39,363 nucleotides of DNA from a virus. Within the stretch, counting starts at the first letter, position 1, and each line of letters opens with the position of its first letter. The position numbers were made by a program, and so were the translations under genes. The DNA is taken from positions 1 through 39,363 of IMG/VR virus record IMGVR_UViG_3300045999_004809, one strand, 5' to 3'. Shown here in pieces: positions 37,039 to 39,363 of this stretch. The notes below the pieces were generated by a model. It ran no database searches, was not told the DNA's origin, and was given only the letters and a program-made list of their open reading frames with translations.

Positions 37039-37278
37039 TCACGCCCCGACTAGGGCGGCGGCTTCTTCCTCGGTCAGGCCCAGGGCGGCGAGCTTGGCGA
37101 CAGCCGACGCCTTGGCGGCAGCCTTAGCCTCCTCGGCAGCCTGTCGCTCGGTCTCCGCAGCGGCAGCGGCAGCCGCGTCAGCCTCTCGCTGCGCGATCTC
37201 CTCGGCGGTGAGGGGTCGCTCGGTCACGGTGCCGTCCGTGCAATCCACGATAACCGCGATGGGGGTGGTGTCAGACAT
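37039..37278 (-). CDS. Ala/Glu-rich coiled-coil small virion protein
   Basis: The 79-residue protein starts MSDTTPIAVIVDCTDGTVTE and continues RPLTAEEIAQREADAAAAAA, a strand followed by a long Ala/Glu/Lys helix, and ends LGLTEEEAAALVGA. Proteins with TxExxLTAEExAQREAD and a GLTxEEAxALxG end are common beside phage tail-fibre genes, where they are likely assembly or accessory proteins. GGAG lies upstream of ATG 37278. Confidence 0.6.
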   Translation of the reverse strand: MSDTTPIAVIVDCTDGTVTERPLTAEEIAQREADAAAAAAAETERQAAEEAKAAAKASAVAKLAALGLTEEEAAALVGA

Positions 37279-37286
37279 GGTGGCTC

Positions 37287-37814
37287 CTAAGCCTTAGTGA
37301 TGCCGTACAGGGTGAAAGACGAGTTGGTCATAAAATTGGCAACTTGGCTAATGACCTTTATCGACGTAATGGCTGCCGTATTTGCCCAAAGCCCAGCGAA
37401 CGCAATGATGAAGGCGTTATTGGCTGCGCCGCCATTTGTCTCTGTGGCGCTATCGCTTGACACGCTCTTATTGGTGCTGCCTGCATAGTTGGGAATGTAA
37501 ATAGCCGTTGAGGCGAACGTGCTCGCGGTTGTCGTGTCAGACGAGGAATAGCCGGATAGAAGCACCGACTGGGACGCGGCAGAGTAACTCGATGCGCTGG
37601 CGCTGTTGCCTTCTAGCGCACGCACGGAGTAGCCGGACCCGTTGCCGTTGAACTCTAGGTTGATGTTGTCGGCGGCTGGCCCACCCGTGCGCGCGGAGCG
37701 CGTCGAACAGACAAGCAATAGGTCCGTGTAGGTGCCGGGGATATCCGAGAAGGTGACATTGGCGGCGTTGCTGCCGAGAGTCTGCTTGGCAATCAGCTTC
37801 ATGGTCGTCGCCAT
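37287..37814 (-). CDS. Tail-fibre/receptor-binding type protein C (one of three related)
   Basis: The start is set at ATG 37814 after AGGGGG. An upstream ATG at 37841 lacks a site. The 175-residue protein has the pattern TFSDIPGTYTDLLLVC, then a NLEFNGNGSGYSVRALEGN strand pair and a C-terminal SSFTLYGITKA. The two neighbours share this arrangement (a DIPxTY motif, then FNGD.G.NY, then LYGxxxA), while the middle differs. Such jelly-roll-like proteins are linked with tail fibres and host binding in many phages. Confidence 0.6.
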   Translation of the reverse strand: MATTMKLIAKQTLGSNAANVTFSDIPGTYTDLLLVCSTRSARTGGPAADNINLEFNGNGSGYSVRALEGNSASASSYSAASQSVLLSGYSSSDTTTASTFASTAIYIPNYAGSTNKSVSSDSATETNGGAANNAFIIAFAGLWANTAAITSIKVISQVANFMTNSSFTLYGITKA

Positions 37815-37853
37815 GTCAGCGGCCCCCTGTTCGCAATTCATGGGTTAACGTCA

Positions 37854-38333
37854 TCACGCCGCCTTGATTCCGTAGAGGCTGACGGTGCCCGTCATGCTGC
37901 CGCCAGTAACGAAAAGCCGGATGGCGTCAATGGCAGCCGTGCTGCGCCACAGCCCAACAAGTCGAGCCACACCACCATCGGCGCGTCCAGACGCGGACAG
38001 CATGGTCTTGTTGACGTTCGTATTCGCGTAAGACATGACTTGGAGAACGCCAGAACTGATTGTGGAGGTAAGCCCAAAGGCCCAGAAGTTCGCGATTGAC
38101 GTATCGGAACTAAAGCGCTGACTGGCGGCAGAGGTTCCGTTTCCAGACAACTCTGTGCCCGAGTAGTTGGAGCCGGTGTCGCCATTGAATCTCAGTAGCA
38201 GCGATCGATTTGACGAGTTTGTCAGCGCTACTGACAGCACTAGGTCCGTGTATGTAGCGGGGATGCTGCTAAAGATCACTTCGGTTACCGCGCTCGGTGA
38301 TGCGGTGGCGATCGGCTCGTATGTCCTAGGCAT
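37854..38333 (-). CDS. Tail-fibre/receptor-binding type protein B (one of three related)
   Basis: The 159-residue protein shares motifs with its neighbours: VIFSSIPATYTDLVLSVAL, LLLRFNGDTGSNYSGTELSG and the end VSLYGIKAA. The middle (SANLGLTSTISSGVL-type) is beta-rich with Ser/Thr/Gly. The start ATG 38333 follows GGGGGTGGCC. It is probably a receptor-binding or decoration protein. Confidence 0.6.
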   Translation of the reverse strand: MPRTYEPIATASPSAVTEVIFSSIPATYTDLVLSVALTNSSNRSLLLRFNGDTGSNYSGTELSGNGTSAASQRFSSDTSIANFWAFGLTSTISSGVLQVMSYANTNVNKTMLSASGRADGGVARLVGLWRSTAAIDAIRLFVTGGSMTGTVSLYGIKAA

Positions 38334-38366
38334 CGGCCACCCCCGTCGTGAAATGTGTCGTTAGAG

Positions 38367-38915
38367 TCATGCGCGCAGCCCATACAACGCAGCGGTGCCG
38401 TGCTGGGCAAAGTTGCCGCCGTTCCCTGTAAGTGAAATGGACGTGACGGCAGCTATTGAGGACGGGAACCACATGCCACTTCTTAGGTAGACATCTCCTG
38501 AGCCATTCTTGTCAGCGCCGCCAAAAGATCGCGTAACCTTGTGCTTGCTGGTTGATGTGTAATCCAGAATGTCCAAGACGACTGCACCGAAGATGCTGGC
38601 AGTGTCTCCACTACCGGGAACAAAACCGGGAAAGATGTAGGAGCCCGCCGCCAGTCCAACGGCACTGGCAGATGACCCGTCGCCCTTCAACTGGTGGACC
38701 CTGACATAGTTGTTGCCAGTGTCTCCGTTGAATCGCATCAGCACATCTTCACTGGCACTTGTAAGCCGCAACAAATACCGAATCTGCAAGTGCTGGAAGG
38801 TGCCAGGAATGTCGCTAAACGTGATCGAGGACGCCCCGCCGCTGCCCACCGTCACCGTGGCGATCGACTCGAAATCACCACCACCGGCATAAATGAACGG
38901 ATTGATAAAGAACAT
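38367..38915 (-). CDS. Tail-fibre/receptor-binding type protein A (one of three related)
   Basis: The 182-residue protein shares SITFSDIPGTFQHLQIRYL, LMRFNGDTGNNYVRVHQLKG and the end TAALYGLRA with its neighbours. It begins MFFINPFIYAGGGDF, a hydrophobic start that could contact the preceding protein. The start overlaps the upstream stop as TGATG. Confidence 0.6.
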   Translation of the reverse strand: MFFINPFIYAGGGDFESIATVTVGSGGASSITFSDIPGTFQHLQIRYLLRLTSASEDVLMRFNGDTGNNYVRVHQLKGDGSSASAVGLAAGSYIFPGFVPGSGDTASIFGAVVLDILDYTSTSKHKVTRSFGGADKNGSGDVYLRSGMWFPSSIAAVTSISLTGNGGNFAQHGTAALYGLRA

Positions 38916-39363
38916 CAGGCGCGCCGCCCAATCAGGTACACCTTCGCGCCCTTAGCCCCCGTGCCTGCCACGTCGATGTCTATCGTGATCTCGGCATCAT
39001 CAGCGAGTGCGCTGTCGCTAATGACCGCAGCCGTGGCAGCCGTCGTGGAAGTTTTCTCGTTAGCGTCGATCGTGAGTTTCGTAGACAGGATCGTCGTCCC
39101 GCCCTCATTGATGTCGAACGTAGGCAGACCCGACGTCGAGGCCGTGGACAGGGACGCCCGTACCGCCGTCAGCGTCATCGCGAACGGCATCCGGAACGTG
39201 ACCTTAGCCGTGCCCGTGGTCAGGGCGGTTTCCTCGTCGGAGACCGCGATCCCGATGACTTCGGCAGGACCCTGCCAGATCAGGCCCGTGGACTCGCCAG
39301 AGGCCGCGACGAGTACCTGCCCGTTGGAGCCGACCGCGAGACGCGCAGGGGTGTTGTCAGCGG
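38915..39363 (-). CDS. Tail fibre/collar protein, N-terminus cut by the right window edge
   Basis: The frame is open from the right edge to TGA at 38915. It reads ADNTPARLAVGSNGQVLVAA, then a GLIWQGPAEV segment and RMPFAMTLTAVRASLSTAS, and ends AKVYLIGRRA. The first part is the known phage NTPxRLxVGxNGQVL repeat module of tail fibres. The rest is a C-terminal tip domain with FxMxLTxVRASLSTA, common in short tail or collar proteins. The N-terminus is outside the window. Joining to the left edge as a circle would put it in a different frame from the left partial gene. Confidence 0.65.
   Translation of the reverse strand, partial: ADNTPARLAVGSNGQVLVAASGESTGLIWQGPAEVIGIAVSDEETALTTGTAKVTFRMPFAMTLTAVRASLSTASTSGLPTFDINEGGTTILSTKLTIDANEKTSTTAATAAVISDSALADDAEITIDIDVAGTGAKGAKVYLIGRRA

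Noticed and set aside
1-39363. Window as a complete circular genome
   Set aside because: Joining the ends puts the two edge genes in different frames, so more sequence is missing or a gap exists.

Overview
The window is a stretch of a temperate, tailed, double-stranded DNA phage (or prophage) of an actinomycete. The host assignment rests on several signals. There is a phage-borne WhiB-type protein (22701-23000) and a small protein with an Lsr2-like DNA-binding domain (22459-22701). There is also an r1t-like holin, a GP88-like protein, GC-rich sequence, GTG starts and very strong G-rich Shine-Dalgarno sequences. An N4-gp56-type capsid protein and very large internal-virion-type proteins (one of 2140 residues) between portal and scaffold suggest a short-tailed, ejection-protein-rich virion. 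No tape-measure gene or tail sheath is seen. Both window ends cut genes on the minus strand, so the genome extends beyond the window.

Layout. (1) 18571 down to 1, minus strand: late virion genes in the order terminase, portal, a cassette of tiny lysine-rich proteins, the proline-rich and giant internal proteins, a degenerate tRNA-like sequence, scaffold, major capsid, small head/tail proteins and a repeat protein cut by the left edge. (2) 18572-19314: a 740-bp non-coding divergent region with a minus-strand late promoter candidate, a heavily structured leader, a plus-strand promoter and palindromes. (3) 19315-24036, plus strand: about 16 short, tightly overlapping genes (GP88-like, many CxxC microproteins, Lsr2-like, WhiB). 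(4) 31415 down to 23938, minus strand: a DNA-metabolism and regulation operon. It holds an HTH protein, a RecB/Cas4-like nuclease, a Zn-ribbon protein, a C5 methyltransferase in two frames, a RecA/DnaB-like ATPase, a PD-(D/E)XK resolvase, a split primase, a metallophosphoesterase and a sigma-like protein. (5) 31416-32934: attP candidate, tyrosine integrase and a small Zn protein. (6) 39363 down to 33076, minus strand: receptor-binding/tail proteins, including three related tandem proteins, then a membrane protein, holin and amidase endolysin.

Working together: a repressor/integrase region decides lysogeny. The rightward module of small metal-binding and nucleoid-type proteins probably retunes host transcription. 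The leftward early operon replicates and modifies DNA, with no DNA polymerase visible. The two minus-strand late blocks build the virion and lyse the cell. The most noteworthy features are the metal-binding microprotein array with Lsr2-like and WhiB regulators, the lysine-rich microprotein cassette, a methyltransferase interrupted by a frame change and carrying two nine-base G tracts, a 149-bp two-frame overlap in the split primase, a repeated ACTAGCAC word confined to the rightward module, and a GACACGCCG motif shared by control regions.
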